Positions 10,108 to 20,951 are shown, counted from the first letter of the stretch. The stretch is DNA of 64,000 nucleotides from Rhizomys pruinosus (GCA_009823505.1 VZQC01013997.1:177573-241572); one strand, 5' to 3'. The notes: generated by a model not told the origin, from the sequence alone. Numbers and translations are program-made.

Positions 10108-11527
10108 TTCCACTCCCTGGCCCCCATAGGCTCATGACCATATAAAATGTAAAATGCATTTAGTCCAACCTTAAAAGTCCTCATAGTCTTTAACAGTCTC
10201 AATTCTATTCAAAAGTCTATATTCCAAAGTCTCTTCTGAGACACAGGCAAATCTCTTAACTGTAAGCTCCTGTAAAATCAAAAGGCAAATTACATGCTCC
10301 CAACATACAGTGGAACTGAATACACATTCCCATTCCAAAAGGGAGGAATAGAGGCATAGTGAGGAAATACTGGACCAAAACAAGACCAAAAACCAGCAGG
10401 GCAAAAACCAAGTCCAGTAGCTCCATGTGCAACTTCTGGGACTTGACTTCCAAAGGGCTTAGATGGCTCAGCTCTTCCAGGATTGCATGCAACATGGCTC
10501 TCTTCCTTAGGCTGGTACTACTCCCTGTATGCAGCTCTCCTTGGCAAATATCTCATAGGTCTGGCATCTCAAATGTCTTCTTGGGGTCTCCGCTGCCAAC
10601 CAGGCTTCACATTCACAGCTTCGCACTATGGCCTATCAGGGCCTCTTTATGCAGGGACGCCCCTGCTGTACTCTGCCTGGCTACTGTGGCTCTCTGAAAC
10701 TGTGGAGGAAGAACTGATGACCCCTTCACTCTCCCAAACCTCATGCTTCTAAAGCCAGCACCATGTGAATGAAACTGCCCAGTTTGGCGGCAAGTTTGGG
10801 ATGGACCCTGGCCTATTTCAACCACATTTGCAACTTTTCTCTGCCCCAGACTGATTGGAGCAGAAAACCCTTTCAGTATTTTCCTTTCAAAAGTTGGAGG
10901 ATTAGCAGGGTGTGGTCTTGCCCTGAAGGTACTGTTTCTGTTGTTTACTTGTAAATCTCAAGGCCCCTCCTTAATCATACTTTTCCCATTGTTTACTTGT
11001 AAATATCTAGGCCTCTCCTTAATCACTTTAATCTGCTTATGAAAGGGAGCCTCTCCTTCACATGCCTTGGCCCCACCTTTAATCTTCCTAGTGCTCTTTT
11101 CAGATCCAAACTGTACATTCTGCATTTCTTTCTGCCCCATTTGCTCTTTTTCACTGTAGATCTGTATAATATTCACCATTAATAGCCAGGCCACCATTTC
11201 TACGTTTGGCTGTCTTGAAATATCCACCACCAAAGACATTAGTCCATTTTCAACTTAGCATCAGGCAAGCATTTGGGCTGTGGGCAAACTGTGGCGAGAC
11301 TCTTTGCCAAAATATCCCAGTTGCTGCCTAAGACTTTATTTTCCTCTGGAACTACATTTTTGGCAGCAATGCTTTCTTCCAGGCTTCTACTACAATGGCC
11401 CATTAGGTTCTACTTACAGTAGTCAACCACTTTTCTAGCCCAAAGTTCCAAAGTCTTCCACATTTCTCCAAACACCCACACGGTAAGGTTCTTCACAGCC
11501 AACACCCCACTTCTGGTACCAAATAAC

Positions 11528-11887
11528 TGTATTAGTCACTTTTCTGTTGCTGTGGTAAACCACCATGACCAAGGGAACTTATAAAAGGAAGAGTTTATTT
11601 GAACTTATGATTGACGATTCCAGGAAATCAGAGTCCATTGTAGTGGGAGGCATGGTGGACTGGGCTGGAGTAGAAAGCCGGGGTTCACATTTCACAATAA
11701 GCACCGTCAAGAGAGAGCCTCTGGAGACTAGCAAGGCTTGTTAAGCTCGCTAAGCCTGCCCCCAGTGACATACTTCCTCCAGCATGGTCACACCTTCTAA
11801 CACCTACCCCAAACGGCACCACCAACTGGAGACAAAATGTCTGAATACTTAAAGCCTATGGGGGATGTTCTCATTCAAACCACCACA
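11528..11887 (-). repeat. 5' LTR of the MaLR element
   Basis: Right copy in the window, adjoining the primer-binding site at 11505-11521 and ending in 'caccaca' before the TGGGG duplication. Confidence 0.85.
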
Positions 11888-12105
11888 TGGGGCTATCAAA
11901 CCCCACAGCTGGCTCTTCAGCTCGTTTGGCTATGGGAGCCAGCCTCTCCACAACTGTGTGTTTGGCTATGGAACTATCAGTTCTACAGCTTCATGTTTGG
12001 CTGTGTGTTTGGCAGTCCCATGGCTGTGTGTTTGATGGCAGGGCCATCAGCTCCAAACATGTGCCCTTTTCAGCCTGTCAAACCATGAGGTCAACAGCCC
12101 CATAC

Positions 12106-12114
12106 TATTTATTT

Positions 12115-12162
<48 letters not shown>

Positions 12163-12166
12163 TTTC
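12106..12166. repeat. (TTTA)n microsatellite
   Basis: About fourteen tetranucleotide units, one interrupted, likely grown from the A-tail of the adjoining reverse SINE. Confidence 0.9.
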
Positions 12167-12287
12167 AGAGTCTCGGGAGGCTGGTCTTGAACTCCCTATG
12201 TACTCAGTGAGGACTTTGATCTCCTGATCCTCCTGCCTCCACGTCCTAGTAAGGGGATTACAAGCATGCATCACCATGCCCAGTAAC
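12167..12287 (-). mobile_element. B1-derived SINE, reverse, old
   Basis: 'gtctcgggaggctggtcttgaactccc...attacaagcatgcatcaccatgccc' is reversed B1 wording. Confidence 0.65.
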
Positions 12288-12483
12288 AACTATTATGTCC
12301 TAAACATCTATGTAATGATCACTTAACTTGGTTTGCACACATTTTCTATTTAGAGCCAAATGACAAATATTGCAAGCTTTCAGGAGCATGATTTTTGCTG
12401 TGGCTGTTCAAACCAGCCGTCATCCACCCAAACCATATGTAAAAAGGTACGTGTGCTACTGACTTGTAAACATGTATTTGCAA

Positions 12484-12700
12484 GCTAGGGGAGGCGGGAC
12501 ATGCCTGTAATCTCTGCATTCAGAAGTTGGAAGCAGGAAGATAACCCACAAGTTCTAAGCCATCCTGGTCTACACAATAAGACCTGTTTCAAGACCTTGG
12601 GTATAGGCACCTGCCATCAACCCTGGTGACTCCAGTTTGATTCCTGGAATGCCTGTGGCAGAAGAGGAGAAATGACTTCACCAAGTTGTCCTTTGACCTC
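12484..12700 (+). mobile_element. Old B1 plus B2-type SINE remnant
   Basis: 12484-12598 is a diverged B1 ('gggacatgcctgtaatc'). 12599-12700 carries B2 wording ('ttgattcctggaatgcc', 'aagttgtcctttgacct'). Confidence 0.55.
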
Positions 12701-12704
12701 TCCA

Positions 12705-13028
12705 CATGGAGAGGTCACATCTGTGGAGTATTGTCTTGATTGTCAAGCAATGTGGGAGGGCCCAGCCCACAATGAGTGGTGCCACCCTGGGCAGGTTGTT
12801 GTATATCATATAAGAAGGTAGGCTGGGCATGAGCCAAGGGAGCAAGCCAGTGAACAGCATTCCTCCATGGCCTGTGCTTCAGCTCCTGCCTCCAGGTTCC
12901 TGCCCTGAGTTCGTGCCTTGAGCTCCCTAAGTGATGAACTGTGACTCAGGAGATGTAAGCTGAATAAACCCTTTCCTCCCCAAGTTGGTGTCGGTCAGAG
13001 TGTTTTATCACAGCAATGGAAGACAAAC
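12705..13028 (+). mobile_element. Rodent dispersed repeat (URR1/RMER1-like)
   Basis: Best-preserved plus copy of the family: 'agggcccagcccacaatgag', 'caagccagtgaacagcattc', 'gaataaaccctttcctcccc' and 'tcacagcaatggaa'. Confidence 0.7.
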
Positions 13029-13032
13029 TAGG

Positions 13033-13378
13033 ACACCCCCATGGGCTTTAAGTATTCAGACATTTTTGTCCCCAGTTGGTGGCACTGTTCTGGGAGGACT
13101 AGAAGGTGTGGCCATGCTAGAGAAAGTACATCATTGAGGGTGGGCTTAGTGAGTTTAACAAGCCTTGCCGTCTCCAGTCTCTCTCTCTCTTGACTTCCTG
13201 TACTCATTGTGAAATGTGAACCTCAACTTTCTGCTCCAGCCCCGGCCACCATGCCTCCCACCACAATGGACTCTAATTTCCTGGAACCGTCAATCATAAG
13301 CTCAAATAAGCTCTTCCTTTTATAAGTTCCCTTGGTCATGGTGGTTTTATCACAGCAACAGAAAAGTGACTAATACAC
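13033..13378 (+). mobile_element. MaLR (ORR1-like) solo LTR, forward
   Basis: 'catgggctttaagtattcag' to 'gaaaagtgactaataca', the same LTR family as 9750-11887 in the opposite orientation and without internal sequence. It abuts the preceding rodent repeat. Confidence 0.8.
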
Positions 13379-14365
13379 TGAGGAATGACTGGCTCTGCTT
13401 GCTGTGAGCATGAAGATGTAGGTTTAGTTCGCCAACACCTGTGAAAGCAGAACACAGTGGGCGAAGTTCATTGTCTCTTGCTGCAGTGCTGAGATACCCC
13501 CCCCAGCCCTTAAGTCCCTGTTCTTACCTCAGAATGCTCCAGAGCTCACGTAATAAGAACTGGACCTCAAAGGCTCTGCCACAACAACTGTGGCAAGTGT
13601 CCTTGGGTTTGTTTGCATTGTTGATCTCTTCTTTATCCTGATTTTATCCTTCCAGTTTTTTATTTATGTTTGCTTTGCTTTCTTGCACAAATCTCTTCAA
13701 CCCAGTGGTCCCTTTTGCAACAAGAATCAATTAAGAGTCCATAAGCTAATCTGTGACTTTCCTCAGCTCAGCTCCCATAGAGCTCCACACATCAATCCTG
13801 CTGGGAGAGGGGCTCACAGGTGACCCCATCCCCACCCAGTAACAGCTATGAGTTTCCTCTCCCTTGGGACACTGTCCAAAATTTGTTACCACAGGCCCCG
13901 AGACAGGTGGAACCCATGTCAGTCCCTGTAAAGAGCTCTTTCAAACTCCAGGGTCCACCTTGAAAGCCACTGTGCTGAAGGACAAAGGACAGATTCTGAC
14001 CTGGTCCATGTGGCTAACTGCTCCCCTCCCCACCTCTCATTTATACTTCTCATTTCTTCTGAACACCCAGTATCCTTAGCCTGGAAAATCTCCAGGCCAT
14101 CTTCAAGTTCCTTTCGAAAGAGGGACAGATGGCTAGAGAGACAGTACCTAAGTAGAGATTAGAGAGATTTCAGTGTGTTCAGAAACACTTAAGCTCATAA
14201 TTTTGTATTTTACAGAAATAGACTCACATATCAAGTTCTGAGAGGGAGGGATTAATCCTAATTAAATGAGGCTTTAAAAAAGATCCAGATATTATTTCCT
14301 GCATGGCTTTGGAGAGCATTGTGCTCTACACCACCACATAGGTAAGTAGGTAGGTTCACTGCTTT
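13379..14365. other. Intergenic DNA, no gene seen
   Basis: Moderately GC-rich. Open frames at 13441-13641, 13590-13823 and 13864-14079 overlap without recognisable domains or convincing splice-site pairs, so no gene is called. Confidence 0.4.
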
Positions 14366-14382
14366 TAAGAAATCACATTATA

Positions 14383-14613
14383 GGGGCTGGAGAGATGGCT
14401 TGGCAGTTAAGAGCACTGAATGCTCTTGCAAAGGACCCAGGTTCAATTCCCAGCATCCACATGGCAGCTAGCAACCATCTGTAACTCCAGTTCCAGGGCA
14501 TCTGATGCTTTATTCTGACCTTGGCAGGCACTGCATGACATGGGTACACTTACACACATGCAGGCAATACACCCATACACATAAAATAAAAATATATTAA
14601 ATATTTTTTAAAA
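14383..14613 (+). mobile_element. B3 SINE, first of a three-SINE stack
   Basis: 'ggggctggagagatggcttg' to 'acacataaaataaaaa'. It lies between the duplicated site 'tcacattatag' (14372-14382 and 14618-14628). Confidence 0.9.
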
Positions 14614-14628
14614 AGAATTCACATTATA

Positions 14629-14741
14629 GTTGAGTGTGGTGGCACATGCCTTTAATCCCAACACTGTGGAGGCAGACGTAGGATCTCTTTGATATCAAGA
14701 CCAGCTGGTCTACAGGGAGACCCTGCCTCGAGAAGAAAAAA
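14629..14741 (+). mobile_element. B1 SINE, second of the stack
   Basis: Shortened B1 ('ttgagtgtggtggcaca...gagaccctgcctcgag') placed directly after the second 'tcacattatag'. Confidence 0.85.
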
Positions 14742-14751
14742 AATCATATTA

Positions 14752-14945
14752 TGGGGCTTGACAGGTTTCTCGGTGATTAAGAGTGCTTGCTGCTCCTGTA
14801 GAGAACCTGGGTTTTGTTCCCAGCACCCAGTTATGGCAGCTAACAACCACCTGTAATGCTAGTTACAAGAAATTTGTTTCTGGCCTCTACAGACACTCAT
14901 ACACATGTAGCACACACATGTATACATAAATAAAAATAAAATAGA
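14752..14945 (+). mobile_element. B3-family SINE, third of the stack
   Basis: Diverged B3 ('ggggcttgacaggtttctcgg') preceded by 'tcatattatg', a third near-copy of the same site. Confidence 0.8.
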
Positions 14946-15408
14946 TTTTTAAATAAATAAACAGAAAACAACAGCACAAAGAAGAGCACAGTTCCAGACC
15001 AGGCAGCAATGACTGAAGTTTTATTAATAATACTTTTATTTACTTCTTTTTAGATTTGCTAAGTGCATTTAAGGACTGAAGATGCCTGGGCTTTTTTATT
15101 CTTCCATGTTTCTAAGATTTTATCCATCCAATGTAAACACAAAAGGCAGAGCTCTGGCCAAACAGGAGACAGAATAGACTTAAACATTTCTCCCAGCACA
15201 CAGCCCGGTGTGCCGTTTCTGTGGATTTTACCGGTCTTCCACTACCCAACTCCTTCATCTGCTAACAGACCATGTGGATCAGGAGCACATAAGAAGACCC
15301 GGATCCCTAGACAGCAGAACTGTACAGATCCATGGGGGGGGGGGGCACTTACCTTTCACAAAATCTAAACATGTTCTTCCTAGCTTGTTTACATTAGAGT
15401 GATAAACT
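14946..15408. other. Intergenic DNA, nothing recognised
   Basis: Contains a G run at 15335-15345. A 101-codon frame at 15063-15368 has no recognisable features. Confidence 0.4.
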
Positions 15409-15409
15409 T

Positions 15410-15622
15410 TTTCTTTTAATATTTTATGTATGTACGAGTGTACTGCCTGCATGTGCGTAAGTGCACTTGTGTCATGCAATCCTTTTGGAAGTCAGAAGAG
15501 GCATCAGATCCCCTGGAACTGGAGTTACTGGATGGTTGTTAGCCACCATGTGGGTGCTGGAAGTGGAACCCAGGTCCTCTGCAAGAGCAGCCAGTACTCT
15601 TAACCACTGAGCCATCTCTCCG
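15410..15622 (-). mobile_element. B3 SINE, reverse
   Basis: 'ttttatgtatgtacgagtgt...cccctggaactggagttac...actgagccatctctcc'. Confidence 0.9.
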
Positions 15623-16935
15623 TAGAGTGAAAATAACAGACGCTGTTTACATCTAGTTCTGCTTTATGCCAAGACCTGGCTCTGCCAGCAGCACTTCTAA
15701 TCCTGTAGGCCACCTGGCAGTCTTGTCAGATCCTGAGTGCAGCCTCTACATTTGTCTTGACTCAGCTGTCCTCAAGATTAATGACTTCAAGAACTTTGCA
15801 GCTGTTCACATCTAACACGTCCACATCTACTTCTATATTTTTCTACCCCCTACCCCCATGATTTAAATCATTCCTAGATGATTTGGAAAAATTAAGCAGT
15901 GTGAATGCTATGTTTATTGGTCAGTTTCCTAGTCGCTGTGATGAAATGCCTGACGGAAAGGAATGTGAGGGATAAGGGTTTGGGTTCCCACTTTGAGAGG
16001 ACACAGTCTGTCACGAAGAGAAGGCATGATCTGGGAATTTGAGCAAGCATGCTCACATCTGAACAGATTTCAAAGCAGAGATGACAGCTGGGTCTTAAAG
16101 GAATGCAATATTAGGATCCAGCTGCTCCGGCCACCCTCCCCTGCGCCCCTGCTCACAGACACCCACAGGCACCTTCCGAGACACTGTCTGTGAGTCTCTA
16201 ACTAACAGACTTCTGGGTGCCCAGATCTCTCACCTGGGAAAGTGAATTCACGACACTGCTGGCTACACAGTCTGCTCTCCACTGCCTTCCCCACCTCCTG
16301 CCTAGAGCCCAAGCGCCTGGCTCCAGGCTTGTGCTGTAAGCCACGCCCATCCTCTAAGAGCTGCCACCATGTCAGTCCAGATTCCTCTCTTGAGAGCCTG
16401 GCCATACTGTCTTTCTCTAGTGCTGGGGCCTAAACAGTCCTCAAAGCCCCTGCTGTCGTGTGCTAAAAACTCTTCTAATCAACTCCTTACCCTCCCCAAA
16501 TCCCTCTCCAATACCATGATGATACACAAGCCCTCTGCAGAGAATGGAAAAGCCAAGGTCTTTAAGCAAATGGTTCCAGCCCTCTGGATCTGGCAGTCAG
16601 TCAGGATGGAGTTCCGCGACTACCTGGGTTACACAATCACTCCCTCCTCTTCCACCCCAACTGGGAGAGTAGTCTCATTAGACAAAGCCAGGAAGACAGG
16701 CAGGGGATTTATGGTGGCTTCATTAGAAGGGGGTATAGGGACACAATAATTGAAGCTATTCACTTCTTTATGTCCTAGCAATTTTTGCAACTTACCAGAC
16801 CATTTGGAACATATGAAAGAAAAGCTTTCCATTCTTAAAGAAAATGAAATAAGAGGGAGGAGGTAGGGGCCAAGATGCTGCTCCGCTCAGCTGCCAGGCA
16901 AGGCTTGGGAAAGATCTAAACAATGGTTGCTAAGG
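15623..16935. other. Intergenic DNA with an old repeat at 15913-16100
   Basis: 'ggtcagtttcctagtcgctgtgatgaaatgcctgac' wording (15920-15955) resembles the start of a common rodent LTR-like repeat. The 126-codon frame at 16369-16749 has no domain, and its ATG context and ends give no splice or conservation argument. Confidence 0.4.
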
Positions 16936-17115
16936 ACAAAAGCGCAGGCTGGGTAGATAGCTTGGGTAAGGGCACTTCACACCACGTGTGACAACCTAAG
17001 GTTGATTCCCCAGAATCTGTACAGTGGAAGGAGAGAACCAACTTCCACCAGCTGTCCCCTGAAGTCCACCTGTGCACAACAGCACACACAAACAAACACA
17101 CACAAATAAATAATC
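16936..17115 (+). mobile_element. B2-family SINE
   Basis: 'ggctgggtagatagcttgggtaag...gaaggagagaaccaactt...acacacaaataaataa'. Confidence 0.75.
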
Positions 17116-17189
17116 AATAATGACTATATAATAAATGTCAAAAATTCACATTTTAAATAAACTTACATGGATTTAGCCTTATTTTATTA

Positions 17190-17330
17190 TGTTTTGAAAT
17201 GGGGTCTTACTCTGCAACTTCACCAGCCTGGAATTCACTGTAGACCACCTTGGCCTTGAACTTGTGGCAATCCCCCTGCCCCTGCCTCCCTATATTGCTG
17301 TGATTACACACACATGCTCCACCATGACCA
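17190..17330 (-). mobile_element. B1-type SINE, reverse, old
   Basis: 'gaaatggggtcttactctg...ccagcctggaattcactgtagacc...gctccaccatgacc'. Confidence 0.65.
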
Positions 17331-17495
17331 TTTTCATTGGTTCTATTCTCTATTCTAGAACATACAACACTTCATTCCATGTATTTCTGGAATACACAAT
17401 TAAATGGCCCTGGGGACTTTGGCTATTGTTTATTTCCTTGTTTTCTTTTCAGTGCTAGTAATGTCTTAAGCTTGCCATGTAAAAGTCCTACCTTT

Positions 17496-17685
17496 GTGGT
17501 TGGAGAGCTGGCTCACCAGTTAAGAGTGCTTGCTGCCCTTCAGGCAGCCCAAAGTCAGTTCCCAACACCCACAACAGGCACTCCTGTTCCAGGGGACTCT
17601 GCAGCCACCTTCTGGCCCCCATGGGCACTGCATTCACAAGTACATACCAACACAGAGACACACATACACATAAAAATCTAACAAC
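17496..17685 (+). mobile_element. B3 SINE
   Basis: 'gtggttggagagctggctcacc' head and 'cacatacacataaaaatc' tail. Confidence 0.8.
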
Positions 17686-17789
17686 ACAAAACAGTTCTAG
17701 TCTCCTGTGGGCCATGAGTTCTGAGTTTATTACAAGATTTTGGTCTGGTTTTGTTTGGGTTTTGTTTTGCTTTTGGTTTGCATTTTGTT

Positions 17790-17940
17790 GTGGTTGTTGT
17801 TGTTTTGAGATGATTTCTCAATATGTAGCCCTGACTAGCCTGAAACTCCCTACACAGACTAGGCTGGCCTGGAACTCACAGATATCTGCCTAACTCTGCT
17901 TTGCAAATGCTTGGATTAAAGGCATGCACCACCAAGCCTT
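17790..17940 (-). mobile_element. B1 SINE, reverse
   Basis: 'gttttgagatgatttctc...ggctggcctggaactcac...ttaaaggcatgcaccacc'. Confidence 0.8.
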
Positions 17941-17949
17941 GCCTTCAAG

Positions 17950-18090
17950 GAGGTCAGATGAAGATGTCAGATCCTGGAACTGGAGATGTGGATGGTCATT
18001 AGTCAGTCACCAGGTGAGTGTCAGAAACAAACCCGGGTCCTCTGGAAGAGCAGTCAGTGCCCTTAACCACTAAGCCATCTCTCCAGCCCC
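17950..18090 (-). mobile_element. B3 SINE, reverse, partial
   Basis: 'gtcagatcctggaactggag...ccgggtcctctggaagagcag...ccatctctccagccc'. Confidence 0.8.
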
Positions 18091-18092
18091 CT

Positions 18093-18300
18093 TGTTTTTG
18101 TTTTATGAGACAGAAATTTATGTACCACAGGCTGGACTTAAACTTGCTCTGTAGTTGAAGATGACTTTTGAACCTCCAATCTTCCCATGTCCACATAGGT
18201 GCTAGAATCACAAGCGCACCTTTACGTGGTGCTGGGATCAACCCAAAGTTTCACGCATGCTATGCAAGCACTTGAACATCAGAGCTGCATCCTGGTCAGG
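18093..18300 (-). mobile_element. B4 SINE, reverse
   Basis: Reversed B1-like part (18100-18225) followed by an ID-like part ('atgctatgcaagcacttgaac...gagctgcatcctggtc'). Confidence 0.6.
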
Positions 18301-18309
18301 GTACAACCA

Positions 18310-18665
18310 GTCAGATAGCTCCGGTAGGTAAAGGTATTCACTATACAAGCCTGCAGCCTGAGTTCAATCCCCAGACCCCAGGTAAATGTGGAAGAAGAAG
18401 AAGAAAACTACAAACATTCTCTTCTGAGCCCAGCATGGTGGTGCACGCCTTCAATCCCAGCACTAGGGAGTCAGAGGCAGGTGGATCTCTGTTCAAGGCT
18501 AGCCTGGTCTACATAGTTAGTTCCAGGCCAGCTGGGGCTACAGGAGGACCCTGTCTCAAATAAAATAAATAAATAAATAAATAAATAAATAAATATCCTC
18601 TAACCTCCACATGCAGATTCTGCCATGCGTGGCTGCATATACATCACATGCACACACAACAATAA
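18310..18665 (+). mobile_element. B2-type SINE split by a B1
   Basis: The head (18310-18410, 'agttcaatccccag', 'ggaagaagaagaag') and tail (18596-18665, 'cctctaacctccacatgcag', 'aacaataaatag') form one B2 element interrupted by the B1 at 18427-18565. Confidence 0.65.
18427..18595 (+). mobile_element. B1 SINE with (AAAT)n tail, nested
   Basis: 'gcccagcatggtggtgcacgcc' to 'ccctgtctcaaataaaat'. The tail has grown into an AAAT microsatellite. Confidence 0.9.
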
Positions 18666-18786
18666 ATAGAGTTTTAATGAGGCCTGATCAGACACTTCAT
18701 ATAAAACCTTTGGTGACACCCAGCAAGATCCCAGCTATGTCAGTTATAATTTTTTACAGTGGAACAGAGCTGAGGGCCAACTCTTT

Positions 18787-19390
18787 TCTACATATATGAG
18801 TGTTTTACCTGCATGGGTATATGTGTACCATGTGTATATGTGCACCGTGTGTATATGTACACTGTGTGTGTATGTGCACCATGTGTATATATGTGTACCA
18901 TGTGTATATATGTGCACTGTGTGTATATATCTGCACTGTATGTGCACCGTGTATGTGCACCTTGTGTATATATGTGCACTGTGTGTAGATATGTGCACCA
19001 TGTGTATATACATGCACTATGTGTGTATGTGCACCATGTGTATATACATGCACCATGTGTATATATGTGCACTGTGTGTATATATGTGCACCATATGTAT
19101 GTGCACAGTCTGTGTATGTACATCATATGTATATGTGCATCGTGTGTGTACGTGCACCATGTGTATATATGTGTACCGTGTGTATATATGTGCACCATGT
19201 GTGTATGTGCACCATGTGTGTATGTGCACCATGTGGCTACAGACACATGCAGAGGCCAGAAGAAAGCATCAGATCCCCTGGAACTGGAGTTATGGACGAT
19301 TGTTAGCCACCATATGGGTGTTGGTAACCAAACCTGGGTCCTCTGCAAGAGCAGCCAGTGCTTGTAACTGCTGAGCCATCTCTCTAGCTG
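18787..19390 (-). mobile_element. B3 SINE, reverse, expanded by a minisatellite
   Basis: The flanking parts are ordinary reversed B3 ('atatatgagtgttttacctgc' at the left; 'cccctggaactggag' to 'gccatctctctagc' at the right). The middle, which normally has one copy of the 'gtatgtgtgcaccatgt' type segment, is expanded to about 440 bp. Confidence 0.9.
18797..19235. repeat. Minisatellite, about 17-20 bp units
   Basis: More than twenty imperfect units of the type 'gtgtatatatgtgcaccat'. As the units lack stop codons, several reading frames on both strands stay open for up to 192 codons, giving Cys/Tyr/Val-rich or Thr/His/Tyr-rich pseudo-proteins. These are not genes. Confidence 0.93.
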
Positions 19391-19394
19391 GAAC

Positions 19395-19515
19395 TCTTAT
19401 TTTATTTAGTTTTAGTTTTTAGTTTTTGCAGACAAAGCTAGCCTTGAATTCCTCCTCCTCTTGTCTTACTTGGAGCATGTTAGAATTACAGTTGTGCTCC
19501 ACCACACCCTGAAGT
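19395..19515 (-). mobile_element. B1-type SINE, reverse, degenerate
   Basis: 'gctagccttgaattcctcc...ttagaattacagttgtgctccaccacaccc' is a worn B1. Confidence 0.5.
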
Positions 19516-20004
19516 CTGAGGTTCCTTTGACATAATATGTCATTTGTGAAACTTGAGTTGTGTATAATTTTAGGGAGAAGAACCCCAGGATCTGAATGCT
19601 CCACAAACCCAGTCTGTGGCTGCCTTGATGAAAGCCACACACCAGGGCTGAAAAGTGATCTTGACCTAACACAAGCCACAAGCGCTCTTGACAAACCCAG
19701 CACTCCGTGAGGTCAGAACCTTACATTGTCTGATCAGGTGGCTGGCTTGTTAGCCTCTCCTCAGAGGGCTGGAGCCACGCACAGAAAAACCAGTTTCCTC
19801 CTAAATTCCTTAGGGTTTCAGGTCTAGTTCCTCTTCCAGGGGATTAAACCTCCCTTCCAGGGAGTCTGGTTAATTTCCTTCTGTACTTTCAAAGCTCTGT
19901 GTGAGAACTGTTTCTCACCACCATCAACAGCACACATTGTTATCCTGTGAGTACTTGATAGTAGTCTCTATTAGGAAGATGAATCAAGGGTCATATTTTA
20001 CATT
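19516..20004. other. Intergenic DNA, nothing recognised
   Basis: No gene or repeat identified apart from a few C/T-rich direct repeats ('cttccaggg' at 19832 and 19855). Confidence 0.4.
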
Positions 20005-20218
20005 TTTATTTTATAGATATATATGAGTGTTTTGCCTGCATGTATGTAAGGGCATCATGTGGTGTGCATGTGATGCATGTAGAGGCCACAAAAGGGCATC
20101 AGATCCCCTGGAACTGGAGTTATGGATGGTTGCTAGCCATCATGTGGGTGCTGAGAATCAAACCCAGATCTGCAAAAAGCATCCAGTGCTCTTAACCGCT
20201 GAGCCATCTCTCCAACTC
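20005..20218 (-). mobile_element. B3 SINE, reverse
   Basis: 'ttttattttatagatatatatgagtg...ctggaactggagttatgg...gagccatctctcc'. Confidence 0.9.
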
Positions 20219-20367
20219 CCTTCATTACATATTTCTTTAGGAGACCATTACTTCCATCTACCATCTCAGGTCTCTGGGCACAGTGGAAATTAAATTGTAT
20301 TTCCTGGTAGATGACATGCAGTTGTTTCTTCAGAGTGTGCCACTGACTGACAGTTTTCTCTTTGCAG

Positions 20368-20637
20368 GCTCTCATGCTGCCCAGGCTGTTCTCAAGCTAG
20401 CTAGCCAAGGCTGGTCTTGAACATTGATCCTTGTGCCTCTACCTACTGAGTACTGAGATTACAGGTGCGCACTACCCGGCCCAGAAGCAATGGAAGCCAG
20501 GCCCTCACACTGCCCTGTGAGCTATAGCCCCAGCCCTGCTTTGTGTGTGTGACAAGGTCTCACTTTATAGTCTAGGCTAGGCTCGAACCCAATGTGCTCC
20601 TCCTGATCCTCCCAGATGCTAAGATTACAACACACCT
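20368..20637 (-). mobile_element. B4 SINE and a second B1 remnant, reverse
   Basis: 20368-20482 is B1-like ('ggctggtcttgaac'). 20483-20538 is ID-like ('gtgagctatagccccagccc'). 20541-20637 is a further B1 piece ('acaaggtctcactttatag'). Confidence 0.55.
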
Positions 20638-20660
20638 TGCTTTTAAAAAAAATGTGACTT

Positions 20661-20900
20661 GGGCTGGAGAGATGGCCTAGCGGTTAAGAGCGCTGACCAC
20701 TCTTACAGAAGACCCGGGTTCGATCCCCAGCACCCACATGGTGGCCGAGAACCATCTGAAACTCCAATTCCAGGAGAACTCCAGTTCCAGGGGAATCCGA
20801 TACCCTCTTCTGACCTCCGCGGCGTTGCACAACACGGGTGCACAAACTTGCATGCAGACAGTACATTCATACACATACAGAAATAAATAAAATTAATTAA
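20661..20900 (+). mobile_element. B3 SINE, young subfamily with internal duplication
   Basis: Begins 'gggctggagagatggccta' and ends 'aaataaataaaattaatt'. The target duplication 'aaaaatgtgactt' (20648-20660 and 20901-20913) is perfect. The block 'aactccaattccaggag' is followed at once by 'aactccagttccagggg', a 17-bp duplication shared with 45693-45926. Confidence 0.93.
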
Positions 20901-20951
20901 AAAAATGTGACTTATATGTTTGTGTTACTATCTACAAGTACCTTGTAATAA

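Larger units (their letters stand above)
9750..11887 (-). mobile_element. Complete MaLR (ORR1-like) element, reverse
   Basis: Two direct LTRs (9750-10107 and 11528-11887) flank about 1.4 kb of internal sequence. The ends are TG...CA and the 5-bp duplication TGGGG lies at 9745-9749 and 11888-11892, the size known for ERVL/MaLR. Read on the minus strand, the 11528-11887 LTR is the 5' one. Six bases inward is TGGTACCAGAAGTGGGG (plus 11505-11521), placed and worded like a tRNA-Leu-type primer-binding site. The internal part has no gag/pol frame; its longest frames (about 80-112 codons) show no retroviral motif, as expected for non-autonomous MaLRs, which rely on ERVL enzymes. The LTRs differ at roughly 25-30 of 358 positions by eye, so the insertion is old but complete. 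Confidence 0.88.

Noticed and set aside
10256..10752. Frames of 79-112 codons
   Set aside because: They are within the internal part of a non-autonomous MaLR and show no gag, protease or polymerase motif.
16369..16749. 126-codon plus frame MSVQIPLLRA...
   Set aside because: Outside recognised repeats, but no domain, no splice-site pair and unremarkable composition; chance frames of this length are expected in 64 kb.
18788..19374. Open frames of 184-192 codons on both strands (Cys/Val/Tyr-rich and Thr/His/Tyr-rich)
   Set aside because: They are translations of a minisatellite inside a B3 SINE; every frame is open because the unit lacks stops.
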